From the NCBI GenBank assembly GCA_030669135.1, contig DAOVEE010000001.1, forward strand, positions 1 through 29,338: DNA of 29,338 bases, read 5' to 3'. The stretch is from Candidatus Bathyarchaeota archaeon. Its GTDB lineage: Archaea > Thermoproteota > Bathyarchaeia > TCS64. This document shows positions 6,272 through 14,416 of the stretch, in pieces. The translations under genes were made by a program, and so were the position numbers. A model generated the notes under the pieces. It saw nothing but the letters and a program-made list of their open reading frames with translations, was not told the DNA's origin and ran no database searches. Numbering within the stretch: position 1 is the stretch's first letter; each line of letters opens with the position of its first letter.

Positions 6272-6599
6272 AGATATTTTTGAACGATTTCACGAATGTG
6301 CTGAACCAGGGTAGGGTCATCAGGTACCTGAATAATAGTAGACCGATTGATGCAACTAGACCTAGGTAGCCTAGTCCTTTTATCCAGTCGAAGGGGCTTC
6401 CGGTGGGTCCTGTGGATGTATCCGGAGGCTCTTTGAGGTACTCGCTGGGCTGGTAGGAGGCGTTGGTCACTTGGGCGCTGTACGTGTAGATCGTGAGGAT
6501 GAGGGCTAACGACGTGACTAAGCCGAGGGATAGCCTCCAGTTCGCGTTAGAAGACGCCTTGATGAGACGCATGTATCTCTGTATGCCCATTACTTTCAT
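6255..6599 (-). CDS. Small two-TM membrane protein
   Basis: This 114-residue protein has a basic N-terminus, a first hydrophobic segment at about residues 24-42 (LGLVTSLALILTIYTYSA), a polar linker of about 30 residues rich in Pro, Ser and Thr, and a second segment at about 75-95. A short basic C-terminal tail follows. No family was recognised. ATG 6599 lies 21-27 bases downstream of a minus-strand TTTTTAA TATA box, so the gene is probably expressed as a leaderless mRNA. Its topology (TM, outside loop, TM) resembles the protein at 25109-25471, but I see no sequence identity. Its last bases overlap the S30e end. Confidence 0.6.
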   Translation of the reverse strand: MKVMGIQRYMRLIKASSNANWRLSLGLVTSLALILTIYTYSAQVTNASYQPSEYLKEPPDTSTGPTGSPFDWIKGLGYLGLVASIGLLLFRYLMTLPWFSTFVKSFKNISNVFF

Positions 6600-6619
6600 T
6601 TAGGCTTCAAGAAATGAGG

Positions 6620-6626
6620 TTAAAAA
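6620..6626 (-). promoter_or_regulatory. TATA box of the two-TM membrane gene
   Basis: On the minus strand GTTTTTAAC sits 21-28 bases upstream of ATG 6599, the spacing seen for other probable leaderless genes in the window. Confidence 0.45.
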
Positions 6627-6713
6627 CATGATGTACCTCTCTGGCGGTTACATCGTGCATAGTTTTGAAGGAGTCTTCTCGATGTCGCCCCGATCTTGAC
6701 GTCGGTTTAAAAA

Positions 6714-7475
6714 CTATAGGTGAGAGGAGACCCAGTCGATGACCGCTTTCTGTAGCGGGATCCTGTGTTCGCTGAACCCGTGGTCGGCGCCTTCGATCTC
6801 CACCAGCTTCTTGGGCTCGTTGGCCGCCTCGTAGAGCCTCCTGATGTCTGTCGGCAGGGTCAAGTTGTCGTTGGTGCCAAGGACCACTATCAAGGGTGAA
6901 TGTACCCTCCTCACGGTCTCAATTGGGTTCAGCTTGGAGGCGGCGACCTTGATATCCTCTCGCAGCTTCTCCTCCGTCCACCCAGCCAGTTTTCCTTCCG
7001 CCATCTTGAGGAAAACGGGTACGATGTTCTCGAGGTATGGGTCCTCGGACCAGGACTTAATGTCTGAGGCGGGCGCCATGAGAATCCCCGTCTTCAGCGA
7101 CGGATCCATGCTCATGCACTTAGTCAGGGGCACCGCCCCCATGCTATGGGAGACCAGCCCAACCCTGTTGGGGTCGACGCAGTTTAGGCCTCGTAGGTAC
7201 TTGACCGCTGCCTCGGTGCTGGGCACCAGGTTTGTCAGTCTGTACTCTCCTTCGCTTCCCCACGCCCCCATGTAATAGAAGATGAGGACCACCACGCCGT
7301 TGAGAGCGAGCTCCTCCGCAAGATCCATGTTCTTGGTGTCGCCGGGGTATCCGTGGCAGACGGCGACGGCGGGGTACAAGGCTTCCTCCCTGGGCCTGTA
7401 CAGGCGTCCGAGGAGTCTAATGCTGTCACAGGGGATGATCGTGTCTTCGACGACTATGGTTTCACCCATTTTCAC
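6714..7475 (-). CDS. Alpha/beta hydrolase (dienelactone hydrolase/BAAT-like)
   Basis: About 253 residues with a full alpha/beta-hydrolase core: oxyanion-hole segment CHGYPGD (about residues 40-46), nucleophile elbow SHSMG with S111, acid D202 in GTNDN, and histidine H231 in GADHGF. Lengths and order match serine esterases or peptidases such as those near the dienelactone hydrolase and acyl-peptidase families; the substrate is unknown. There is no signal peptide, so it is cytoplasmic. GTG 7475 is preceded by a GGGAGAGA ribosome-binding site; ATG 7469 two codons later is an alternative. It is divergent from NreA, with both starts within about 60 bases. Confidence 0.87.
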   Translation of the reverse strand: MKMGETIVVEDTIIPCDSIRLLGRLYRPREEALYPAVAVCHGYPGDTKNMDLAEELALNGVVVLIFYYMGAWGSEGEYRLTNLVPSTEAAVKYLRGLNCVDPNRVGLVSHSMGAVPLTKCMSMDPSLKTGILMAPASDIKSWSEDPYLENIVPVFLKMAEGKLAGWTEEKLREDIKVAASKLNPIETVRRVHSPLIVVLGTNDNLTLPTDIRRLYEAANEPKKLVEIEGADHGFSEHRIPLQKAVIDWVSSHL

Positions 7476-7505
7476 TCGTCTCTCCCTTAACGGTGTAACC
7501 TACAA

Positions 7506-7514
7506 TATTTTTAA
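7506..7514 (+). promoter_or_regulatory. TATA box of nreA
   Basis: TATTTTTAA lies 24-32 bases before ATG 7538. No Shine-Dalgarno precedes the ATG, so a leaderless transcript is likely. Confidence 0.5.
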
Positions 7515-7537
7515 CGCTGCCGCCCCAATTCAGGGCG

Positions 7538-8887
7538 ATGGGGAAGCGCATCACCACCCGGTTCAAGCCCAAGAACGTCTGGGTCCGTGACATGGTTGAG
7601 GGTGATCCTTTCGTCGCTTCCTCTCTGGACGTGACGAAGGGCATGCTGAAGCTTCAGGCCCCTAAGCAGAGCCTCTGCAGCGTGTGTAAGGGAGGGAAGA
7701 TGCTCTGCGGGAAGACGAGCTGCCCCATCATGGCGCGTCTAGGTGCCTTCTCCAAGATGTTTCAGGGCGTGAAGGGAACCAACATCGACGGAAGCAGCCC
7801 ACCCAGCGTCTTCGTCGGCCGATTCGGATACCCCTACGTCCAGATAGGGCCCCTCACTCCTACTTTCTACGGCAACACCCAGATCCTTGACTCCCCTGAG
7901 CAGTGGTTCGGTAAGAGCATAGACGAGATCATCGGCTACAGGAGCCAGCTCATCAGGGGGATGACCCCGGTGAACGTCCGCAAGCCCTGGAAGGCGGGGA
8001 GGCTCCTGGATAAGACCCGGGAGCTGAGCCTAGCGGAGCACTACGTCGAGACAGAGATGAAGCTGACGCGTAGACCCACTAAGCGGTTCTACATGAACGG
8101 CGACATCCAGCCCATAGGGCCCACGGCGCCCATGGAGGACGTGGACATAGGATACATCAGATGGAACAGGCACATGGAGAAGTGCCACTACGACAGCGAC
8201 CTCAAGGCGGCGCCGGCCACAGTCAAGCTATTCGAGGAGGGCCTCCCCGTCAGCAGCATCATGAAGGCTTTCAGTATGGGCAGCTTCGGCGTCGAGAAGA
8301 ATCGGAGGCTCGTGCCCACCAGGTGGAGCATCACAGCCGTGGACGACCTCCTGGGGAAGCACCTGACGAGTAAGATAAAGGGCTACCCCTTGGTGAACCA
8401 GTACGAGGTATACGAGAGTAACTACATAGGCAACCGCTTCGAGATACTGCTGGTCCCTGACGCTTGGGCGTACGAGGCTTACGAGGCGTGGTACCCTAGG
8501 ACCCTCTGGAACCCGTCTGAGGAGGAGGTGGCCATCGTGACGGACTGGGAGCCGTACAAAGGCCGCTCGACCTACGCGAGCATGGGCGGCTGCTATTACG
8601 CGGGCAAGCTGGCGGTGCTGGAGCACCTTGAGAGGGAGAGGCGGCAGGCGAAGGTATTCATCTTCAGGGAGGCGTACCCTGACTACATCCTGCCTGTGGG
8701 GGTCTGGCAGGTGAGGGAGAACTGCAGGAATGCCATGAGGCAGCCGTCCATGGTTTTTGATACTTTCCAGTCAGCGATAAACAACATCATGGGGAGGCTC
8801 AGCATTCCGTTAGAGAAGTGGATGGAGTCGGGACCCCTCCTGCGGCACACGGTGACTCAGAGGAAGCTCACAGACTTCTTCCACTGA
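7538..8887 (+). CDS. nreA: Archaeal DNA repair protein NreA with PIP box
   Basis: This 449-residue protein is a full-length NreA. An N-terminal four-cysteine zinc-finger candidate is at C47, C50, C57 and C62 (CSVC ... C ... C), followed by the family segments FVGRFGYPYVQIGPL, KRFYMNGDIQPIGPTAP and TRWSITAVDDLLGK. The last nine residues, QRKLTDFFH, form a PCNA-interacting (PIP) motif. In Haloferax, NreA acts in repair of DNA cross-links through PCNA. The start is ATG 7538, leaderless by TATA spacing. It ends before the pheST promoter. The intact PIP box supports DNA-sliding-clamp recruitment. Confidence 0.93.
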   Translation: MGKRITTRFKPKNVWVRDMVEGDPFVASSLDVTKGMLKLQAPKQSLCSVCKGGKMLCGKTSCPIMARLGAFSKMFQGVKGTNIDGSSPPSVFVGRFGYPYVQIGPLTPTFYGNTQILDSPEQWFGKSIDEIIGYRSQLIRGMTPVNVRKPWKAGRLLDKTRELSLAEHYVETEMKLTRRPTKRFYMNGDIQPIGPTAPMEDVDIGYIRWNRHMEKCHYDSDLKAAPATVKLFEEGLPVSSIMKAFSMGSFGVEKNRRLVPTRWSITAVDDLLGKHLTSKIKGYPLVNQYEVYESNYIGNRFEILLVPDAWAYEAYEAWYPRTLWNPSEEEVAIVTDWEPYKGRSTYASMGGCYYAGKLAVLEHLERERRQAKVFIFREAYPDYILPVGVWQVRENCRNAMRQPSMVFDTFQSAINNIMGRLSIPLEKWMESGPLLRHTVTQRKLTDFFH

Positions 8888-8935
8888 GTCGTAAACCATG
8901 GATTTTCGTAGGCAGCGGCGTCTGATCATATGAAC

Positions 8936-8943
8936 TTTTAAAA
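8936..8943 (+). promoter_or_regulatory. TATA box of pheST
   Basis: TTTTAAAA lies 38-45 bases before ATG 8981 and 29-36 before the alternative GTG 8972. Transcription from about 8966 leaves room for only a short leader. Confidence 0.5.
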
Positions 8944-8980
8944 CCGTCGCCATGCCCCTTATGTTAGGTTAGTGAGATCC

Positions 8981-10507
8981 ATGAACCCTAGAGAGGTAGC
9001 TGAGCGGCTACATGAGAACGAGAGGAAGGTGCTCCAGGCGCTGAGCGGCAGGGGCACCGCGACCACAGAGGAACTGAGCCGGCTCACAGGGCTAGCAAGG
9101 GACGCCGTGGAGAAGGCGTCTGACTGGGCCGCGACGAAAGGCGTAGTCTCGTTTAAGGAGGAGGTCTCACAGTTTTTTAGTCTCACAGACGAGGGAAGCG
9201 TCTACGCGGAGAACGGCCTACCGGAGCAGAACCTCAGGAAGCTGCTGGTACACGGACCCCAAGAGATAGCGAAGCTCAAACAGACATTCGAGAACCTGAA
9301 CATAGCGTTGGCGTGGATGCGGCGCAACGGGTGGGCGGACATCCAGAATGGCGTCATGGAGCTCACCGATGAAGGAAAAAAAGTCGACGACTCCCCTGAG
9401 AAGCGGCTCCTGAGAGCCCTGGACAAGCCCACACCACAGAGCGGAGAGGCGTTCACCGAAGACGAGACACCAGTCCTAGAGCAGATGGTTAAACGGAAGC
9501 TGGTCACAAAGAACGAGGAGACGGAGCGTTCCGTCGCCATAACAGACTTCGGTAGGCAGGTTCTGCCTGAGCTGGAGGCAGCGGAGTCGGTGAACGTGAT
9601 CACTCAGCTGACTCCGGAGATGCTTGTGAACAAGTCGTGGAGGGGAGCGTCGTTCCAGAGGTACGACGTGACGCTCCCCGCGCCGAGCCTCAGCCCCGGT
9701 AAACGTCACTTCATCAGCCAAGTCATCGACTACATAAGACGGTTCTGGGTGGAGCTGGGCTTCAAGGAGATGAAGGGCGAATACCTTGAGCTGAGCTTCT
9801 GGAACTTCGACGCCCTCTACCAGCCTCAGGACCACCCCGCTAGGGACCTGGCCGACACGTTCTACATGAAGACGCCGTACAGCGGGCAACTTCCCGACCC
9901 GAAGATGGTGGAGCAGGTGAAGGAAACCCACGAGAACGGGTGGACAACCGGGAGCCTCGGGTGGCAGTACAAGTGGGACCCGGAGGTCGCCGCCCGTAAC
10001 TGTCTCAGGACCCACACCACGAGCCTGAGCGTAAAACAGATAGCGAAGCTCACGCCGGACGATCTTCCGGCCAAGTTCTTCAGCTGCGGCAGGGTGTTCA
10101 GGAACGAGACCATCGACTGGAACCACCTCGCCGAGTTCTACCAGACGGACGGGATCGTCATCGGGGAGGGAGTGACTTTTCGCGACATGAAGGGCTACCT
10201 GAAAGCCTACATGGAGGGGCTCGGGGTTGAGAGGTTCAGGTTCCGGCCCGGCTACTTCCCTTACACCGAGATGAGCATGGAGGCCGAGGTCTGGATAGAG
10301 GAACGCGGCGAGTGGATGGAGCTCTTCGGCGCAGGCATGTTCAGGCCCGAGGTGGTCAAGCCCCTCATCGGCATCGACGTTCCGGTACTGGCGTGGGGCC
10401 CCGGCTTCGACAGGCTCGTCATGCAGAGCTACAAGGTTAACACCATCAAGGAACTGTACACTAACGACATCGGCCTGCTGCGGCGGGCCAAGCTGTGGAT
10501 GGAGTGA
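8981..10507 (+). CDS. pheS: Phenylalanine--tRNA ligase alpha subunit
   Basis: About 508 residues. The N-terminal third is the winged-helix tRNA-binding region of archaeal/eukaryotic PheS (repeated LTDEG, LTGLARDAVEKA patterns). The class II catalytic core follows, with QPQDHPARDLADTFYM (motif for Phe/ATP site), SCGRVFRNETIDWNHL (motif 2) and AWGPGFDRLVM (motif 3). It forms an alpha2beta2 enzyme charging tRNA-Phe. I chose ATG 8981, which leaves about 15 bases of leader; GTG 8972 would add three residues and sit nearly at the predicted transcription start. PheT follows after six bases. Confidence 0.96.
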   Translation: MNPREVAERLHENERKVLQALSGRGTATTEELSRLTGLARDAVEKASDWAATKGVVSFKEEVSQFFSLTDEGSVYAENGLPEQNLRKLLVHGPQEIAKLKQTFENLNIALAWMRRNGWADIQNGVMELTDEGKKVDDSPEKRLLRALDKPTPQSGEAFTEDETPVLEQMVKRKLVTKNEETERSVAITDFGRQVLPELEAAESVNVITQLTPEMLVNKSWRGASFQRYDVTLPAPSLSPGKRHFISQVIDYIRRFWVELGFKEMKGEYLELSFWNFDALYQPQDHPARDLADTFYMKTPYSGQLPDPKMVEQVKETHENGWTTGSLGWQYKWDPEVAARNCLRTHTTSLSVKQIAKLTPDDLPAKFFSCGRVFRNETIDWNHLAEFYQTDGIVIGEGVTFRDMKGYLKAYMEGLGVERFRFRPGYFPYTEMSMEAEVWIEERGEWMELFGAGMFRPEVVKPLIGIDVPVLAWGPGFDRLVMQSYKVNTIKELYTNDIGLLRRAKLWME

Positions 10508-10513
10508 TGAGAG

Positions 10514-12184
10514 ATGCCGGTCATAGTGGTAAACCTTGAGGACTTGAGGGAACTGTTGGGCAGGGATGTCTCCATCGAGGAGTTCCAAGACAGGCTGCCC
10601 ATGATGGGCACAAGCTGGGAGGGGGTCACGGAGGACGGATTCCACCTAGAGGTGTTCCCCAACAGGCCGGACCTCCTCAGCATCGAGGGACTGGCCCGGG
10701 CCTACGCCAGCTGGACTGGGGCAAGGACAGGGCTAAGGAAGTACCCCGTGGAGAAGTCCGACTACAAGGTCGTCGTCGATACAAAAACCCAGGAGGTGCG
10801 TCCCTGGTTCGTGACTGCAGTGGTTAAGAACGTCGAGTTCGACGACCCCCTTATCAGGAGCATCATCCAGATGCAGGAGAAGCTACACGTTACCCACGGC
10901 AGGAGACGCAGGAAGGTAGCTATAGGGCTGCACAGCCTAGAGCCCATCGAGTTTCCTGTAACCTACACCACCAAGCCGCCGGAATTCAAGTTCAGGCCCC
11001 TCGGGGAGCGGTTCGAGAAGGACCTCACTTGGATACTCAGCGAGATGAAGACAGGCAAGGAGTACGCTTGGACCGTGGAGGGCTTCAAGGAGTACCCCAT
11101 GATCCTCGACAAGAAGGGCATGGTGCTGTCGATGCCTCCCATCATCAACGGTGAGTATACGCGGATAGACGAGTCCACCACGGAGCTGTTCATCGACGTA
11201 ACGGGCACCGACCTTAAGGCCATCACCGAGGTGCTGAACGTCATCTGCGTGACGCTCGCGGACAGGGGAGCCGAGATACACGAGGTTCACAACCACTACC
11301 CGGACGGCACGGTGCTCACCACGCCGAACCTCGAACCATGGGTGATGGACTTGGACAACGACTACGTCAACCACACCCTGGGCTACGAGTTCACGCCCCA
11401 GGAGTCAGCCCGCGAGCTGGAGAAGATGGGGCACGGAACCGAGATAAACGGAAACGTCATCAAGGTCCTTATACCAAGCTACAGGGCCGACATAATGCAC
11501 CCCATCGACCTGGTGGAGGACATCGCCATCGGCTACGACTACGACAACTTCGAGCCCGAGATACCGCCCATAAGCAGCGAGGCGGGCGAGGACCCCCTGG
11601 AGGTGTTCAGCAGGGGCCTACGGAACTTCCTGGTTGGCTTGGGGCTGCTGGAGGTGGTCACCTTCATGATGAGTAACAGGGACAAGCTCTTCCACAGGAT
11701 GAGCCTCCCCGAGGAGCCCATATGCGAGACCGATAACCCCAAGATGGAAGCCTACGACAGCCTCCGGAACAGGCTGCTGCCGAATCTCATGGAGATCCTG
11801 AGCACCAACAAGCACCACCCGTACCCCCAGAACCTCTACGAGGTCGACGACGTGGTGGTGATAGACCCGTCCACCGAGACAGGAGCTAGATCCAGGCGTA
11901 GACTAGCCATAACGCTATGCCACTCAAGCGCCAGCTTCAGCGAGATAAAGGCAACGATGAACACTCTGCTGGAGAACCTGGAGCTGGAGGCAGAAGTTGT
12001 GGAGGGGGGATGGGACTGCTTCATCGAAGGCAGGAGATACACCGCCATGCTAGGGGGAGAACCTCTCTGCTGGGCTGGGGAGATAAAGCCCGAGGTGCTG
12101 GAGAAATGGGAACTAGAGATGCCTGTCGCGGCCCTAGAGATGGATATTGACAAGCTCTTCAAGAAAATATACCTAGAGAAATAA
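10514..12184 (+). CDS. pheT: Phenylalanine--tRNA ligase beta subunit
   Basis: This 556-residue protein has the archaeal-type PheT length, shorter than the bacterial protein of about 800 because the bacterial EMAP/S4-like extensions are absent. Visible parts are the start VIVVNLEDLRELLGRDVS, EVFPNRPDLLSIEGLARA (B1), the B3/B4 editing domain, the B5 segment near GYDYDNFEPEIPP, and the catalytic-like core with SLRNRLLPNLMEILS. It structures the active site and edits mischarged Tyr-tRNA-Phe. ATG 10514 follows pheS by six bases, with GGAGTGATGAG as the ribosome-binding site. No gene follows on this strand until 13388. Confidence 0.96.
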   Translation: MPVIVVNLEDLRELLGRDVSIEEFQDRLPMMGTSWEGVTEDGFHLEVFPNRPDLLSIEGLARAYASWTGARTGLRKYPVEKSDYKVVVDTKTQEVRPWFVTAVVKNVEFDDPLIRSIIQMQEKLHVTHGRRRRKVAIGLHSLEPIEFPVTYTTKPPEFKFRPLGERFEKDLTWILSEMKTGKEYAWTVEGFKEYPMILDKKGMVLSMPPIINGEYTRIDESTTELFIDVTGTDLKAITEVLNVICVTLADRGAEIHEVHNHYPDGTVLTTPNLEPWVMDLDNDYVNHTLGYEFTPQESARELEKMGHGTEINGNVIKVLIPSYRADIMHPIDLVEDIAIGYDYDNFEPEIPPISSEAGEDPLEVFSRGLRNFLVGLGLLEVVTFMMSNRDKLFHRMSLPEEPICETDNPKMEAYDSLRNRLLPNLMEILSTNKHHPYPQNLYEVDDVVVIDPSTETGARSRRRLAITLCHSSASFSEIKATMNTLLENLELEAEVVEGGWDCFIEGRRYTAMLGGEPLCWAGEIKPEVLEKWELEMPVAALEMDIDKLFKKIYLEK

Positions 12185-12424
12185 CCAATCCCCAGTTATT
12201 CATTTAATATCCTGAACTTGAGCAACATACCTGAGTGATCACTTAGCCTCTCTTTCCTAGGCTAGTAAATATTGACATAAGGTAACATTCCATGTCAAAT
12301 CCTCTGAGACGAAGACGTGATCATAGCGACACTCTTCACCGGTCCTACCAACCCAGCTATACTCGACTTAATCACTGTATAGCTAGCTGAAGGCATTTAC
12401 TAGCCCCCGTTATTCAAAGAACGA

Positions 12425-12781
12425 CTACTCGATCCAGAGGCTTCTGTCCTGGTCTTTCCAGACTTCTACGCTCATGCTCGTGTGATCGAACAGGTCCATG
12501 TAGTAGGGGTCGACCTTCTTGTACTCAGCATAGGGCCCCTCGTACTTGCCCCTCCTTTCCTTGTACTTCTCGAAGGCAGCCAGGCTGTCGTACTCCCACA
12601 CCATAATGTGGCGGTCTGTCTCCTCGGCCGCAATATACTTCACGAAATACCTTAGGCTCTTCCACTCAGGGAAGAGGTCTTTGTGCTCACCCACCCACGT
12701 CATCCATGTCCGGAGGGCCTGCTCATGGTCTTTCTCCTTCCCTGGTTTCACCTTCCAAGTCTCTACCTCGAATATCGGCAT
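12425..12781 (-). CDS. Dimeric alpha-beta barrel (NIPSNAP-like) protein
   Basis: This 118-residue protein begins MPIFEVETWKVKPGKEKDHE and continues through a W-rich helix, RYFVKYIAAEETDRHIMVWEYDS and a helix AAFEKYKE. This is the ferredoxin-like pattern of small dimeric alpha-beta-barrel proteins (NIPSNAP/ABM type): a strand with xYExR-like start, a long helix, then HIMVWEYDS. Members include monooxygenases and proteins of unknown role, so function is open. Many surface Trp and Tyr residues are notable. It starts at ATG 12781, and GrpB-like protein precedes it by 28 bases on the same strand, so they may be an operon. The 240 bases between it and pheT, 12185-12424, show no further gene. Confidence 0.7.
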   Translation of the reverse strand: MPIFEVETWKVKPGKEKDHEQALRTWMTWVGEHKDLFPEWKSLRYFVKYIAAEETDRHIMVWEYDSLAAFEKYKERRGKYEGPYAEYKKVDPYYMDLFDHTSMSVEVWKDQDRSLWIE

Positions 12782-12809
12782 AGTATGTGAGTTCTCTGAG
12801 CCCTATTTA

Positions 12810-13328
12810 TTATTTCGAGCCCTTTAACGCATTCTCCAGAACATTCTCGATGAAATCGGTTTTAGACTCCGTGTAGGCTTCTCGCATGTCGGCGTATTTC
12901 TCCACGAGACGCAACTTCAACTCGAAGTACTCCTTAGCTGTATCTGGGTGAGCTCTCAAGTAGTTTCTGAAGAGAAGGTGCCTCTTCCAGAACGGGCTCC
13001 CGTGCCTTGCTAGGTGAAGATGGACCCCCGGGCTGTGAGGCCCCTTTCCGAGGCAGTAGTACCAGTCGTCATCCGTAGGCTCGGGGGTCACGTCGTCGTA
13101 CCCTACCGCTGCAAGCGCTGGGAGACAGCGGTCTGCGATCTCTTGGCTGTCCAACCCGGCTATTATGTCGATTATCGGCTTTGCGCCTAGGCCAGTCACT
13201 GAGGTGCTGCCGAAGTGCTCTATGGATTTGACGTGCTCGCCGACTGCGTCCAGGATGAGCTCCTTTTCCTCCTCGTAGAAACGCGGCCACTCAGGATCGT
13301 ACTCGACGACGGTTATCCGGCCTGGCAC
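12810..13328 (-). CDS. GrpB/UPF0157 family protein
   Basis: This 172-residue protein is a GrpB-family member with a nucleotidyltransferase fold: VVEYDPEWPRFYEEE at the start, then HFGSTSVTGLGAKPIIDI (the G-S-T-(S/A)-V-x-G-L-x-A-K-P-x-I-D signature), GVHLHLARHGSPFWKRHLLFRNYLR and a C-terminal helix. Family members are commonly annotated as dephospho-CoA-kinase-fused or nucleotidyltransferase-like proteins; no reaction is firmly established. The start is GTG 13328, with a GAGGA site upstream. The gene diverges from the EamA transporter with about 60 bases between starts. Confidence 0.88.
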   Translation of the reverse strand: MPGRITVVEYDPEWPRFYEEEKELILDAVGEHVKSIEHFGSTSVTGLGAKPIIDIIAGLDSQEIADRCLPALAAVGYDDVTPEPTDDDWYYCLGKGPHSPGVHLHLARHGSPFWKRHLLFRNYLRAHPDTAKEYFELKLRLVEKYADMREAYTESKTDFIENVLENALKGSK

Positions 13329-13359
13329 CTCTATCCTCGACTTTCATCCTCATCATATT

Positions 13360-13367
13360 ATATAATA
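13360..13367 (+). promoter_or_regulatory. TATA box of the EamA transporter gene
   Basis: TATATAATA-like sequence (ATATAATA core at 13360-13367) lies 21-28 bases before ATG 13388 with no ribosome-binding site, so the transcript is probably leaderless. Confidence 0.5.
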
Positions 13368-13387
13368 AGTTAACCATAACCCGAACC

Positions 13388-14263
13388 ATGGAAGAACGCC
13401 CCCGTTTCCCGCCCAACCTGGCGCTGCTCATAAGCATCATAGCGGTTTCAACGGCCTCGATACTGATCAGGATGAGCAATGGGCCTCCACTAGCGATAGC
13501 CACATACAGGATGCTTTTCTCGACCCTCCTCCTGCTGCCTCTATTCGTCTACTTCGACGGGTTTGAGAAGATGCGGCGGATGGGCGTGAGAGAGGTAGCC
13601 AGTTTGATGGGCATAGGAGTGGTGCTGGCGATCCACTTCGCCTCATGGATAACCAGCCTCAGCTTCACGACCGTCGCCAGCAGCGCCATATTCGTCCATA
13701 TAGACCCCATATTCGTGGCGATAGTCAGCCACTTCTTCCTTAAGGAGAAGGTCACCAGAAGAATGGTTGTGGGCATAGTCGTCGCCTTGATCGGGGCCAC
13801 CCTGATAGCAGTGGGCGACGCAGGCATCGGGGAGCTCAACCTCTACGGCGACCTCCTGGCGCTGATAGGCGGCGTGATGCTCGGCATCTACATCCTCGGC
13901 GGGAGGGTCGTGAGGAGGACTCTTGACCTTACCTCATATGTCACGCCTGTGTACGCCACCGCCTCCCTCGTATTAGTACTGATGTCTCTGCTTAGCGGCA
14001 CTCCTCTTACAGGCTACGCTGTGAACGAGTACGTCCTGTTCTTCGCGATCGCCTTGGTCCCCATGATCTTCGGCCACACGGTCTATAACTGGGCTCTGAG
14101 ATACGTCTCGGCGCCCCTAGTCTCCATGAGCCTCCTAGGTGAGCCCGTGGGCGCCTCCATCCTGGCTCTTCTTTTTCTGAACGAGGTGCCTAGCCCCATG
14201 GTTCTGCTGGGCGGCATAGTGACGTTGGCGGGGATACTGATGTGTGCCTACAGGCCGGAGTAA
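13388..14263 (+). CDS. EamA/DMT-family transporter
   Basis: This 291-residue polytopic protein has about ten hydrophobic segments in two internally similar halves, each ending in a GG/AG-rich helix (VGIVVALIGATLIAVG and LLGGIVTLAGILM). The EamA signatures are present: WITSLSFTTVASSAIFVHIDPIFVAI in the first half and the GHTVYNWALRYVSAPLVS segment before LLGEPVGASILALLFLNEV in the second. It resembles drug/metabolite exporters; substrates for the family range from amino acids to purines and cannot be told here. ATG 13388 is leaderless by promoter spacing. Confidence 0.92.
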   Translation: MEERPRFPPNLALLISIIAVSTASILIRMSNGPPLAIATYRMLFSTLLLLPLFVYFDGFEKMRRMGVREVASLMGIGVVLAIHFASWITSLSFTTVASSAIFVHIDPIFVAIVSHFFLKEKVTRRMVVGIVVALIGATLIAVGDAGIGELNLYGDLLALIGGVMLGIYILGGRVVRRTLDLTSYVTPVYATASLVLVLMSLLSGTPLTGYAVNEYVLFFAIALVPMIFGHTVYNWALRYVSAPLVSMSLLGEPVGASILALLFLNEVPSPMVLLGGIVTLAGILMCAYRPE

Positions 14264-14338
14264 GCCGCCGAAAAACTCATATTTAGCTAGTTTTCGTCAC
14301 TCTGTCAATAATGTTAGGGGAATCATGTTTCCTTCCCA

Positions 14339-14354
14339 GAATCTTTAAAGATTC
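14339..14354. promoter_or_regulatory. 16-bp perfect palindrome upstream of the antiporter
   Basis: GAATCTTTAAAGATTC is a perfect 16-base inverted repeat in the 153-base gap before the antiporter gene. It lies 63-78 bases before TTG 14417. A second, shorter palindrome follows at 14363-14372. Its symmetric shape and AT core fit a dimeric regulator operator, though the TTTAAA centre could also be part of a promoter. Confidence 0.45.
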
Positions 14355-14362
14355 ATCGACTG

Positions 14363-14372
14363 GGTTTAAACC
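14363..14372. promoter_or_regulatory. 10-bp palindrome, possible TATA/operator
   Basis: GGTTTAAACC sits nine bases after the first palindrome. Its TTTAAA core, 46-51 bases before TTG 14417, could be the antiporter TATA box, giving a leader of about 20 bases that includes the GAGG near the start codon. Confidence 0.35.
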
Positions 14373-14416
14373 AACGACCAGACAGTTAACCGTATTCGTT
14401 TAATGTGTGAGGCCTG

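Noticed and set aside
9476..10645. 389-codon minus-strand frame across pheS/pheT
   Set aside because: It is complementary to the clear pheS and pheT coding sequence. His/Val/Leu-rich composition is typical of antisense frames in G/C-rich codons.
12185..12424. Possible small RNA or gene between pheT and the NIPSNAP-like gene
   Set aside because: No coding frame, no tRNA or C/D-box pair, no strong hairpin; only convergent-gene spacer is seen.
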